Positions 1-25,949 of a stretch of 64,000 nt of DNA are shown here, piece by piece. The notes under the pieces were generated by a model. That model had not been told where the DNA came from. It worked only from the letters and a program-made list of their open reading frames with translations, and searched no databases. Numbering within the stretch: the first letter of the stretch is position 1; every line of letters starts with the position of its first letter. This stretch comes from Coturnix japonica (Eukaryota; Chordata; Aves; Galliformes; Phasianidae): positions 9,082,094 through 9,146,093 of the forward strand of contig NC_029527.1 of NCBI RefSeq assembly GCF_001577835.2, given 5' to 3'. A program made the position numbers and the translations under genes.

Positions 1-286
1 GGATGGAGCCCGTGGTGGGCAGATGAACGGCACAGGATGCAGTGGGTTAATGGCTCAGGCTAAATTTAGGCTGGGAGCAGGAGGAGAGGAATCTGCGGGG
101 CCCGGCTGCTGGGAAGCTGCTGTCCCTGGGGAGCCGTCCTGCTGGTCCTGTGTGCTGTGCAGCACCGCCAGCATGAAGCAGTCCATGCCCAGCCGTGGCA
201 CAGCCCGGTGCAATGCCCTGCAGCTGGGCACAGCCACGTTCAGCGGATACGGGTGAGCAGAGCCAAGCTGCCAACTTTCTATGCAG
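1..286 (+). other. LAMB2: LAMB2 intron at the window edge
   Basis: The first 286 bases look like intron of the laminin beta-2 gene. The first coding exon starts at 287 after a pyrimidine-rich tract ending in CAG. The reading frame that is open further upstream has no laminin similarity, so I read it as intron. Confidence 0.7.
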
Positions 287-3200
287 ACCTGCTGCGCGTC
301 ACCAACCTGCGGGTGAACCTCACCAAGCTGCACACGCTGGGGGACAACCTGCTGGACTCACGGCGGGAGATCCGCGAGAAGTATTACTATGCACTGTATG
401 AGATGGTGCTGCGTGGAAACTGCTTCTGCTACGGGCACGCCTCCGAGTGTGCGCCGCTCAACGGGGCCACCGCCACTGCGGATGGCATGGTAGGTGACCC
501 CAGTGCCGTGCTGCATTGGGGTGCCCACAGCGCTCCGTCCTGCAGCCCCTCACTGCAGCATCCCGGCAGGTCCATGGGCGCTGTGTTTGCAAGCACCACA
601 CGCAGGGGCTGAACTGTGAGCGCTGCGAGGACTTCTACCACGAGCTGCCCTGGCGCCCGGCTGAGGGCTCCAGCACCAACGCCTGCCGCCGTGAGTGCCA
701 CGAGCCCACAGCTGCACGGCGCGGGGCTGTGGGGTCCTGCTCTGCACGCTGGGGCTTGGGGTCCTGCGTGCGGTGGGTCAGGTACCAGGGGTGCCGTCCT
801 CGCAGGGTGCGACTGCAACGAGCACTCACGGCGCTGCCACTTTGACATGGCCGTGTACATGGCGACAGGGAACACCAGTGGAGGGGTGTGTGATGACTGC
901 CAGCACAACACCATGGGGCGCCACTGCCACCTCTGCAAGCCCTTCTACTACAAGGACCCCAGCAAGGACCTGCGGGATCCTGCCGTGTGCCGAGGTCGGT
1001 GCTGTGGCGTGGGGTGACACAGGGCTGCATCCAGCCCCAGTGTTGTGGGCTGGCACAAGAGCTCTGGCACTGACCCTACCTGTCCCCAGCCTGCAACTGT
1101 GACCCTGAGGGCACCGTGGATGGAGGGCTGTGCGATGGTACCGATGACCCGGAGCGGGGGCTGATTGCGGGGCAGTGCCGCTGCAAGGAGCACGTGCAGG
1201 GCCCTCGCTGCGACCGCTGCAAAGCTGGCTTTTTCGGGCTCAGTGCTGCCAACCCACAGGGCTGCCAGCGTACGTACTGGGGCATGGGGTCACCCAGCGG
1301 TGTCGGGCACCAGCACAGAGCACTGTCTGTGCGCAGGGTGTCGGTGTGACCCCCGTGGCACGGTGGCCGATGGCAGCCAGTGTGACCCCGTCAGCGGTGA
1401 CTGCCTCTGCAAGCGGCTGGTGACCGGGCGCAGCTGTGATCAGTGCCTGGTGAGTGGAGCCCTACACAGTGCTCAGGGCAGTGGCACCACGGCCGGCCGC
1501 TCACTGACCCCATTGCTCTTCACAGCCCGAGCACTGGGCTCTCAGCCACGATCTCCCTGGCTGCCGGCCTTGTGAGTGCGACGTAGGAGGTGCCCGTGAC
1601 AACCGGTGAGTTTTGTCACAGCTCAGTGGAAGGGGCAATCCTTTAACCCTGGGGGGATGACGATGTGGCTGTGGGGCCAGGTGTGCCGCAGAGACGGGGC
1701 AGTGCCGGTGCCGCAGCCACATAGTGGGGCGGCAATGCGAGCAGGTGGAGCCCGGCTTCTATCGCATCAACCTGGACCACTACACCTATGAGGCCGAGGA
1801 TGCCCAGCTGCACAAGGTGAGGGGCAGAGCCGGCCCTGGCACCACGTGGGGGCAGTGAGGCTGAGGTGCACGCTGACCGAGGCCCCTTTCAGGGTCCTGT
1901 CTCATCTCTGCGCCTTTCCCCAGGGCTCGGTGGTGGAGCGTGAGCCTCATGCAGGTCGCCCGGCCTCCTGGACAGGGTCAGGCTTTGCCCGCATGCAGGA
2001 GGGCGGCTGGGTAGAGTTTCACGTGAGCGACGTGCCCTTCTCCATGGAATATGATGTCATCATCCGCTACGAGCCCCAGGTGAGCCCCACTGATTGGGGT
2101 TTTGCACCTCCAGCATGCGGGGCTTTTGGTGCAGTGATTTCTGCCTGTTCTTTGCATGCAGCACCCGGAGCCCTGGAAGGAGGTGAGGGTGCAGGTGCTG
2201 CGCCCCAGCCCCGTGTCTGCCAGCAGCCCATGTGGGAACACCATCCCAGCCGATGACCAGTTCTCCACCAGCCTCCCATCTGGTGCCAGGTGAGTGTCCC
2301 AGCAGGGCTGAGCTGAACAGGGCTGACGGGAGACACTCAATTCCTCTTGCTCTACTTTGTCCCCAGGTATGTGGTGCTGCCCCATCCCATCTGCCTGGAG
2401 CAGGGTGTCTCCTACACCATCCGCCTGGAGCTGGGCTGTGCCACAGGGCAGCAGGACCCCACCGCCAGCGTGCTCATAGATTCGGTGAGGACTCTGGGAT
2501 GGGGCTGCATGCTTCAGGGCGCACAAAGGACGTGGCATTAGGGTGATATTCTGCTGACCTCCCACAGCTGGTGCTCCTTCCCCGTTACTCCTCCATGGAA
2601 ATGTTCAATGCGGGTGACCCCGCTGCCATGGGACGTCGGGAGACCTTTGAGAGGTATCGCTGCGCTCAGCATTTTCACACCGTGGTGCAGTCACCGGTGG
2701 CCGAGCCCTGCTCCCGGCTCCTGCACAGCCTCTCAGCCATCCTGCACAACGGGGCACTGCGTGAGTACAGCCCTTACGGCCCTACACACCCCACACCGTA
2801 TGCTGGTGACAGGTACTCACTGTGTCCTGCCCGCAGCCTGCCTCTGCGACCCACAGGGCTCACTCAGCGCTGAGTGCCAACCCCATGGCGGGCAGTGCCG
2901 CTGCAAGCCCAACGTCGTGGGGCGGCGCTGCCACCGCTGCTCCCTGGGAACCTTCGGCTTTGGGCCTGGCGGGTGCCGACGTGAGTGTCTATCCAGAGCA
3001 ACGGATACAGGGAGAGGTGCTCCCTGCTTGCCAGGGTCTTTAGCCCATAGATACTTCTATGCTTTGCAGCCTGCCAGTGCAGTGGTGAAGGATCGCTGAG
3101 TGCTATCTGCGACACCGTCACAGGGCAGTGTCCCTGCCGCGAGGGTGCCCACGGCTCACGCTGTGACCGCTGCCAGCCGGGCTACTGGGGCTTCCCAACC

Positions 3201-6200
3201 TGCCGGCCCTGCCAGTGCAATGGGCACGCTGAGGACTGCGACCCACACACGGGCAGCTGCCTTCGCTGCCGTGACCACACAGACGGCGAGAGGTGCCAGC
3301 GGTAAGCAGGGTGCTCGCTCACCTGGAGCATGGCAGTGCCACAGTCAGCCCTAACCCCGCTTACTGCCCACCCCCAGGTGTGCGGCCGGGCACTTTGGGA
3401 ACCCAGCGCTGGGCTCTGGCCAGCACTGCCGGCCCTGCCCCTGCCCCGACGGACCCAGCGGCCCCCGGCACTTTGCTGCCTCATGCTACCAGGATGGGCG
3501 CTCCCGGCAGGTTGTCTGCCACTGCAGCCCCGGGTATACAGGTGGGTGCCTGCTGTGCCTTACTCGGTGTCCCCAACCCCATCCCCAGGCACTGCACAGT
3601 ACTTTGTGCCCACAGGTCCCCGCTGTGACGAGTGTGCACCCGGGTACTATGGGGACCCTCTGCAACCTGGTGGGCGCTGCCTGCCCTGCCAGTGCCACAA
3701 TAACATCGACATGACAGATCCTGAGGCATGTGACCGGCGCACGGGGCAGTGCCTGCGCTGCCTCTACAACACAGCAGGGCCATACTGTGCCGAGTGCCAG
3801 CCTGGGTACTATGGGGATGCCATGCAGCACAGCTGTAGGCGTGAGTATATACAGACACGCTAGATGTGCCTCCTGCCCCAGCACTGCCAGAGCCCATGTG
3901 CACACCACTGTAAGGTCCCTGTTCTGCTGTGGCTACCTTTTCTGCCCATCCCTAGCACTGCTGCCCTGTCCTGTCCCAGCTACATCCTCATCTTGTGCCC
4001 ATTCCTACCTCCCACCACCCATTCCCACCCTCACAGCCTCCCTGATTCTTTGACCTGTCCTTACCCAATCTCCATCTTGTCTCCATCCTATCCCTGCCCA
4101 GCCTATGTCTCTCCATCTTGCCCCATCCCATCCCTACCAGTACCCCTAGCTTCCCTAACTTGTAACCCTTACCCCATCCCCATCCTAATTCTGATCTGCT
4201 CCCACCCTTTCCCTGTCTGCATCCTAACCCCAACTCCTCCCATATCCCTACTCAGCCTCCCTCTGCTTCCAGGTTGCTCCTGCAACGCACTGGGCACTGA
4301 CCCCAGCACCTGTGGGCCGCAGCAGTGCCAGTGTGACCCACGCAGCGGGCAGTGCCACTGCCTGCCCCACGTGGAGGGGCAGAACTGTGACCGCTGCAGC
4401 CCCAACTTCTGGAACCTGGGCAGTGGGCAGGGCTGCGAGCCCTGTGCCTGCCACCCCCAGCACTCCTTGTCACCTGCATGCAACCAGGTGAGATGCCCCA
4501 GGGATGGGGAGGCTGAGAGAATGGCGTGGGAATGAGGTGCCAGCTTTGACTGTGTGGTGTCTTCCAGTTTACAGGGCAATGCTCGTGCCGGCCGGGCTTT
4601 GGGGGCCGGACCTGTGCCGACTGCCAGGAACAGCACTGGGGTGACCCACGGCTGCAGTGCCGAGGTGAGAGCTGGGTGGGCAGGGGCTGTGCCTTGCCCT
4701 GAGGCACCCTAACCGCTTTCTCCCCACAGCCTGTGACTGCGACCCCCGTGGCATCGCCAGCACCCAGTGCCATCGTGGCAGTGGGCACTGCGACTGCCGG
4801 CCCGGTGTCTCTGGTGTCCGCTGTGACCAATGCGCCCGGGGCTTTTCTGGCACCTTCCCGGCCTGCCAGCCTTGCCACCCCTGCTTTGGGGACTGGGACC
4901 GCGTGGTGCAGGACCTGGCCTCCCGCACCCGGGCTCTGGCACAGCGGGCCAGCCTCCTGCGGCACACCGGAGCTGCCGGTGCCTTTGAGAGCACCTTCCG
5001 ACGGCTGGAGGAAAACCTGGCCACCGTGCGTGATGCAGTGGCCGCCCGCAATGCCACCGCCACCACTGCCACCTTCCTGACACGTGCCACGGAGAGCTTG
5101 CGGTGAGCACAGGGTGTGGGGCACAGCTGTGGGGCGTGGGGCAGGGCTCTGTGAGCGTGGCAGGTTTGTCACCTCCTTGCTTTGCAGGCAGCAGATCGGG
5201 GAGGCCACTGAGAAGCTGACACGGCTGGAGAGCGAGCTGACAGCGGCACAGGATGCCAATTTCAATGCTAGCCATGTGCTGGGCATGGTGGATCGTGGAG
5301 CCCGCACCCTCAACCACAGCCTGAATGAGCTGGGGCAGCGGCTGCATGCCCTCAAGACCTCCAATTTCCTTGGTAGGCAGCACTGAAGTTCCCACAGCAG
5401 TGTTCCATAGTGGCATGCAGGGGTCTCATGTTGTTCCACTGCCTCCAGGTGCCTTTGACAGCATCCGCCAGTCACACTGGGAATCACAGGATGCTGAGCA
5501 CCGAGCAGATGCCTCCACCCGTGTGGTACCCAGCCCTATTAGTGCTTCATCAGCCATGCGGCACCGCACCGAGCAGCTCCTGGCCAGCAGGAGGGATGCC
5601 TTCAACAGACAGAACGCAGCCAGCCGGCGGGTGCTGACGGAGCTGGCGGCCAGAGCACGGGAACTGAGCCTGCACCCGCTCAACAAGAAGGTGGGATGTG
5701 GGATGGGAGGGGGGTGTAGCACCTGGGAATGGCTCAACCCCGCCAGCCTTACAGGTGTGCGGCGCTGCTGGGGATGTGCCCTGCGCTGAGAGCCCCTGTG
5801 GAGGAGCCGGCTGCCGGGATGAGGACGGGGCACGACGCTGCGGGGGGCTGAGCTGTGGCGGGGCCGTCTCCACGGCTGACAGTGCGCTGGACCGAGCACG
5901 GCACGCACAGGAGGAGCTGCAGCGGGCAGCTGGAGAAGTGGCCCAGCTCACCCACAGGGTGTGTAATGTGAGTGGAAGTGGGTGGTGTGGCTGCGTGTGC
6001 TGGTGCTGATGGTCTCTGCTCCTCCCAGGTGGCTGAGGCCAAGGGGAAGGCGGATGAGGCTCGGCTGCAGGCGCAGGCGGCCCTGGACAAGGCTAACCAG
6101 ACCAGGGCCCGTGTGGAGCACTCCAATAAGGAGCTGCGGGAGCTCATCAGCCACGTCAAAGCCTTCCTGAGCCGTGAGTACAGTGTGCAGGGGGGCTACC

Positions 6201-7312
6201 CCCACTGCCTCCTCTGCCCCAAGGCACAGGGGTTGATGCTGATGGCTTCCACCTGCAGAGGAGGGGGCCGATCCCGAGAGCATTGAGGTGGTGGCCAGCC
6301 GTGTGCTGGAGCTCTCTCTGCCTGCCTCACCGGCCCAGATCCACCGCCTGGCTGAGGAGATCAAGGCACGGGTGCGCAGCCTGGCCAGCGTGGATGCCAT
6401 CCTGGAGCAGACAGCTGGTGATGTGCGCCAGGCTGGACAGCTGCTGCAGGATGCCCAGCGGGCCAAGTGAGTCTGGGGACATGGGGACACAGCCTGGCTG
6501 CAGCCTGAGGCACTGAAGCCGTACTGCCTCGGCTGCAGGGCACGGGCAGAGGGTGTGCGGGGCACAGCTGAAGCGGTGCAGCAGGCATTGGAGGAGGCGC
6601 GGCAAGCACAGGGCACGGCCGGGCAGGCACTGCACAGCACTGCTGCTGACATCCAGCACAGCCAACGCACCATCGGCACGGTAAGGGCACCCATTGCACT
6701 TGGCAGCCCCGTTGCCTGTCCCCACCATGGAGACACCCCATCACCGCCTGTCTCCAGATGCAGACACAGATGCTGGGCGCGGAGCAGCAGCTGGCTGCTG
6801 CCATGGAGCGGCTCGGTGTCCTGGAGGGTCAGACAGACTCCCTGAAGGTGAAGCGTGCCAACAACAGCCTGGCGGCCACACGTGCCCACGATGCAGCTGG
6901 TGTCGCACGGGACCGGGCCAGCGAAGCCAAGCAGGTGCTGGAGGGGCAGCTGAGGGATCGGTACCGGGCAGCCCAGGAGCTGGTACAGCACCGGGCACAG
7001 GGAGCGCAGCAGGCGGGCGGCCGGGCACAGCAGCTGCGCGAGGAGGCTGCTGGGCTGCTGCAGGATGCCCAGGGCAAGCTGCAGAAGCTGCGAGGTGAGG
7101 CCAGGAGAAGTGCTGGGGTTGGGGGGGTGTGGTGTGGGGTTGTCCTCACCCACCCCCCCATCTTCCTCCCCGTAGCTCTGGAGGAGGCGTATGAGCGCAA
7201 TGAGCGGGTGCTGGATGCCAAGGCGGCCCAGCTGGATGGGCTGGAGGCCAGGATGAGGGAGGTGCTGGCCACCATCAACCAGCAGGTCCAGATCTACAAC
7301 ACGTGCCAGTGA
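287..7312 (+). CDS. LAMB2: Laminin subunit beta-2 (5' end outside window)
   Basis: Secreted basement-membrane chain that assembles with alpha and gamma chains at synapses, kidney filter and muscle. I see 26 coding exons: 287-489, 570-690, 806-994, 1090-1269, 1337-1449, 1526-1605, 1681-1816, 1924-2079, 2162-2289, 2367-2484, 2568-2760, 2837-2980, 3070-3301, 3378-3541, 3616-3840, 4273-4487, 4568-4664, 4730-5102, 5188-5372, 5449-5690, 5755-5958, 6029-6173, 6259-6466, 6539-6680, 6758-7094, 7176-7312. They give about 1554 residues; roughly the first 240 (signal peptide, most of the LN domain) lie upstream. Order: end of LN, LE repeats, the L4/LF globule (about 1924-2760), more LE repeats to about 4880, coiled coil, a Cys-rich knob (5755-5860), coiled coil, and a C-terminal YNTCQ whose Cys forms the interchain bond. 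Residues such as [13 protein letters not shown] fit beta-2 better than beta-1. The exon ending at 5958 has an alternative donor at 5967. Confidence 0.97.
3930..4260 (+). repeat. Pyrimidine-rich degenerate repeat in a LAMB2 intron
   Basis: The largest LAMB2 intron in the window (3841-4272) is nearly all C and T on this strand, with recurring CCCATCC, CCTACC and CATCTTG words. It looks like a degenerate simple repeat; I see no conserved element in it. Confidence 0.6.
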
Positions 7313-7401
7313 TGGCTGCCCACAGCTCACAGCCCACAGCCTCTGCCTGCCCCAGGGGTGGGGGGGCTCAGAGCGCCCTTGCAGCGGGCACCATGCGTGC
7401 G

Positions 7402-7407
7402 AATAAA
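7402..7407 (+). terminator. LAMB2: LAMB2 polyadenylation signal
   Basis: AATAAA lies 90 bases past the stop codon at 7310-7312, so the 3' UTR is short, about 120 bases. Confidence 0.85.
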
Positions 7408-7589
7408 CTACCCAGCAACATTCTCGTCTGTATATTACAGCTCCCATCCCCACCTGCTAGTGCACGGCTGCCATTGGGGCCGGGGGCTGCGGCAGGTGCC
7501 ATGTGTGCAGAGCTGAGTGCCGCCATGTGGGTACAGGGCCATAGGGCGGCGGGGCTGGGGCACAGGGGGCACGGGGTGGGCCGAGGGCT

Positions 7590-7784
7590 GACAGGAACAG
7601 GCTGCCCAGGGAGGTTGTGGATGCCCCGTCCTTGGAGGTGTTCAAGACCAGGTTGGACAGGGCCCTGGGCAACCTGATCTAGTAAAGGTGTATGTTTGGT
7701 GGCCCTGCCAGGCAGGGGGTTGGAACTACATGATCCTTGAGGTCCCTTCCAACCTGGGTCATTCTGTGATCTGTGATTCTGTGA
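7590..7784 (+). mobile_element. CR1 LINE, 3' end fragment
   Basis: The stretch matches the 3' end of chicken repeat 1: words such as GGCTGCCCAGGGAGGTTGTGG, CCTTGGAGGTGTTCAAG and GGTCCCTTCCAAC in the usual order, ending in the CR1 tail of short ATTCTGTG-type direct repeats (7761-7784). It is a 5'-truncated copy of about 195 bases, as most CR1 copies are. It fills the gap between the LAMB2 poly(A) site and the USP19 promoter. The match is clear enough for a fairly young avian subfamily, which I cannot name. Confidence 0.92.
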
Positions 7785-8081
7785 CACGGCGGGAGGCGGC
7801 AGGCCCGGGGCGGAGCAGGCCCGGCCCGGTACCGCGGGTACGCCCCGGCTGGGCGCGGCTCGGTGCCGTCCCGCCGTGGTTTCCATGGCGTAACGGGCCG
7901 TGAGAACAGCGGGGGCAGAACCGGAGACCGGGCCCGGTGCGCGTCACGTGACCTAAGCACGCTCCCGCGTCACGTGGGCCGCTCCGCCGGCTTCCGGAAG
8001 TGCGTCACGGGCTCGGGCCTGTCTCCGTTGTGGGCCCGCTCGGAACTTCGCACCGGGGCAGCGCGGAGCGGCGGCCGGGCC
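7785..8081 (+). promoter_or_regulatory. USP19: USP19 CpG-island promoter and first non-coding exon
   Basis: A CpG island starts after the CR1 copy and runs to about 8640. It holds a perfect palindromic E-box GTCACGTGAC at 7943-7952, a second GTCACGTGGG at 7969-7978, and a palindromic ETS site CTTCCGGAAG at 7991-8000 followed by GCGTCACG. No TATA box is visible. A good donor follows 8081 (GTGAGT), so the first exon probably ends there; its start, near 8000-8030, is a guess. GTCACGTGAC is the CLEAR-type site bound by TFEB/TFE3 and also USF. Confidence 0.7.
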
Positions 8082-10749
8082 GTGAGTGCGGGGCGGGCGG
8101 CGGCGGCCGGGACCGAGCCGGGCTCGGGGGGGCGCGGGGCGGGCGGCGCCATCCCCCCCCACTGCGAGCCGGTCCGAGCCTGGGCCGCCGGGCACGGCCC
8201 GAGGCTGCCGCCGGCATCGCGACGGGCTCCGCCTCCTCCTGCCTTGGGCCCGGCGGCGATGCTCGGCGGGGAGCGCCGTGCACGGGAGGCCGCACCGAGC
8301 GGCCACGGGATCGACCTGCGGCTGGGGCGTGGGACGGGGCCTGGCCTCGGGTCTGTGAGCCCGCGGGTGGATGAGAGCGGCGGATACCGGGAGCGGCCGT
8401 TCGCACGAGGGGAGCGTTGCCGCCGGCCGGGCTGGGTGTGATGGGGCGGGGGAAGGAACGAGATGAGCGGGGCGGGCGGCCCCACTTCTCACCGCCTCGA
8501 GGGGCGGGGGCCGGGGCTCGAGGCCGGGGCTGTTTCCCTGCCAAGTGCTGGATGCGGCTCCAGCATCTGGGGCGACCCGCGTCCCGCTGTGCTCGTCCTG
8601 CTGTCAGTGTCTGAACGCTGACCGGCCCCGCGGTGGGAACAGCTGGCCGTGCTGCACAACCGCGTGCTGTTGTTTCTGTGTTCACACGTTGCTGGGGCTA
8701 CTACAGGGTGTTTGTGCAGCCTCAGGACGAGCTGGGCTGTGGAGCTGATTCAGGTTGAAGCAAACTCAGCCATCCAGGCTCCGGTCTGCACGGCTTCTTG
8801 ATCCGATGCACCCTGCAGCACGTGGGTGCTCACACTGACACAAACCCTGAGAGGAAGGAGAAGCACCTCCTCTTATAACCATGTTTGCTGTACTTGAAGT
8901 GCTCAGCACTGCGGCTCAAACACCCACCCTGTGCCTCTCAACGATTCAGCCCTGGTATTACCTCCCACAGTACCAGCCCCCTGGGAGCAGCAGCAGCTAT
9001 AATGCTGTGCTCCGGACAGCTGGCTGATGAATGCCCCATTACCACGCATTTCCTGCTTGTGGAGAGGGGAAGAGTCCAGGATTAGAATAAACCAGTGAGA
9101 GTAACTCTTTATCTTGCAGTTGGCTCAAACCCGGAGGCACCCACAATGGCCTGAGGCTGCAATCAGGATTCTGGCAGCCAAAATCAGGCGGAGTCCCAGC
9201 CCCACTCAGTTCCTCCGAGCTGTTAGGTGGAACCGGTGGCTGCAGACCCACGGAAGCCAAGCCCCAGCAGGCAGGGGAGTGCCCAGCTTCCTTGGCAGAG
9301 CAGCTGCAAACATGCCTGTCCTCCTCATTCCATAGGACCCTACTCAGAGCTCCCTGTCTCCTTTGTCTTGGTGCTGCCCCTTTGGATGCAGTGTGGCCTG
9401 GCCTGGCCGTGGGTAGAGCTGTATCTGCTTTTCATTTCCTGCTCCTGTGGGAATTTCCCGCTGGAGACAAAGGGAATTCATCAAGCACAGCTTGCCCACG
9501 TTTGCCAAGCTTTGCAGCAGTACCCAATATAATACGATCAACAGCTCAGAACTGGTGCTGCTGCTGTTCCACATCTGCTCTCTTCCCTCTGGGGGTAACT
9601 GCAGGGTCCTGCCCAGAATTCCTTTCCTGTGTTGACTGGGGCCTCCCTGGTGTGGGTCCCGTGCTGGGCAGTCGGAGGCACTTGAGCTTTCCATTCTGTT
9701 CTGTTGGTTCTTGGTGTCTGAGGCAGGTTGGCCTGATGAAGTGGTTTCTGTGTGGGCTTTGCCATGGGGCTGGGCCTGCTGCTGCTGCATAATGGTACCA
9801 GCACTTTTGCCATGGAGTCCACTGCATTTTGTGGTCATTGGTTGCCACAAGCATTCCTTGAACACAAATGTGCTGTCACTGCTCAGCCTGAACTGGTGCT
9901 ATCCATGAAGATGTCCTACCCCTGACAGTGTCCGAGAAGAGCTATCAGGTCTTTGCTGGTGCAAGGGTGACAGGGTGATGTGTGGCTCCAGGAGAGCCAG
10001 GAACAGCTGTGGGGACTGTGGGGCCAAGATGCCGTTGAGCTCAAGGAAGCCGTTTTCAGCAGGTTGTGCCAGTTGTTCTCTCCTGAACATCTCAGGGCAG
10101 AACTGAGACCATCTGCAGCCCTTAGGCTGGTGGCTCCCTGCCCTGGCCTGGGTGGCAGTGGGAGGCCATGCCCAGCTTCCCCAGCACTGGGAGCAGGGGT
10201 GTCCTGTTTCCAGCCTGGCCCTGCTGGCGCTGTCTGTAAATCAGCGAGATGAATATGCAAGGTGCCGCTGTTCTGGTGGGTGGAGGGAGGAGCTTCCCTC
10301 GTGCCAGGGAGCTCTGCTTTCTGCTGTCACGGGAGCCTCTCCCAGGCCTTCTGCTTCTCCTGCTGCTTCCTTCTTAGGGTGTTTCTCTTCCATCCTCTTA
10401 CATGGAGTGTTGTTTTGATTGCTGACCTGCCTGGTGCCCTGTGCTGTGGGGCTGGCTTGTGTGGGCTAGGGACGTTGCTTTGCTCCTCTTCATTCTGCCT
10501 TTGGGTATTATTAGAGCCAGCAGAGGTTCTGGGTGGTGCAGTGTGCGCCATGAGTGTGACAGTTGCATTCCAGGTTTGTGTGTCTTGGGAGCCCATGCTT
10601 TTGCCTGTTGTAAGGGCTGAGAGGGTTTCCCATAAAGGCTGCAGGGAAGGTCATGTGAGGGCATTGGGAGCGTGGGGGCAGTAGCTCCTGGTGCTGTTGG
10701 ACTTTCTCCATCCACTCCTCCTGCCATGCTTGCTCTCTCTTCTCTTTAG
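8082..10749 (+). other. USP19: USP19 first intron
   Basis: The intron runs from the donor after 8081 to the acceptor ending at 10749 (TCTCTTTAG). Its first 550 bases are still CpG-rich. I see no further exon, structured RNA or recognisable transposon in it. Confidence 0.6.
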
Positions 10750-10885
10750 GCCACTAGTTCCTTGCCAGAGAGTTTGAGCACAGAGAGTCGCCAAGATAGC
10801 TGGGCCAGGAAGAAAACGTCGCACCCCTGACCCAGACTCCATTACCGACCCTGGTGGGCCGTTTGTGTCATCCAAACGGCTGAAA

Positions 10886-25074
<14,189 letters not shown>

Positions 25075-25922
25075 GTGTGGGCAAACAGAGCAGGGCTGCC
25101 GGGGCACACGCCGTGCCAGAATGCTGCACCACGAAGACGTCAGAGCTGCCAGGTGGCCCGACAGAACCCTGCGGGCAGCAGGACAGAACCCTGTGGGAAG
25201 GACACGCCTGCTGCGGGCACCAATGCTCTCGGAGGGAAGCTTGGGGCTGTCGGCTCCTGTCTGTCTGCTCTGGCATCCCCTATGCCAGCTGGCAGGGCTG
25301 CGTGGCCGGCCCCCAGCGTTGCCAGGGCACAGCCCAGAACCAGCATCCCCTCAGCCCGCCCTCGCCCTGGCTGCCTGCTTGGATCGGGGCTGGCCCCAGT
25401 GGTACATGCTGCTCAGGAAAGGACGGTGCCGCTGCCACTGGGAACATCCTGGCAACAAGCAGAGCCCTGCCCGGAGCCTGTTGTGAGAGCAGGATGCCCT
25501 GACACGATCGCTGGTCCCACTGCTCCCTGCTTTGGGAGCCTCACATTCTAAAGAGCCGGCAGAAGCTGTATCCCTCTAGGCCAGCATCATCTCCTGTGCG
25601 GGGACTGGATGACTTGTCACCGTGTGCTTTGCACTTCCTTGCTCAGTCGGGGGCCTTGGCCTCAGCACTGCTCCTCACCCTGGGGCATGGAAGAGCAGCA
25701 CCCAGGCAGACTGTGCTGGGGCACACACAGCACTCCCTGAACTGTCCCTGTCTGCATCTGGAAGTCCCAATTTACAATGGGATGGGTCTGGGGGAGCACG
25801 AGGCAGCACCTCACTGGGGGACTGGCATGGGCTCGGGGAGCAGCAGGAAGGAGCTGGGCTGCAGGAGGCCCGTGGGAGGTTGTGCTGGCAGCGTCGCTCT
25901 CCTGCACGTTGCGGCGTGTGCC

Positions 25923-25928
25923 AATAAA
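25923..25928 (+). terminator. USP19: USP19 polyadenylation signal
   Basis: AATAAA lies about 850 bases past the stop codon (25072-25074). I see no earlier canonical signal in the 3' UTR. Confidence 0.75.
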
Positions 25929-25949
25929 GGCAGGTTTTCCAAAGAGCTG

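Noticed and set aside
1681-1693. Acceptor at 1691 for LAMB2 exon 7
   Set aside because: It breaks the LE-repeat frame. The acceptor ending at 1680 restores the frame and the missing Cys (RCAAETGQC).
4252-7453. Long minus-strand open frames opposite LAMB2 (over 400 and 500 codons)
   Set aside because: They mirror the GC-rich LAMB2 exons and run through its introns without splice logic; no family resemblance.
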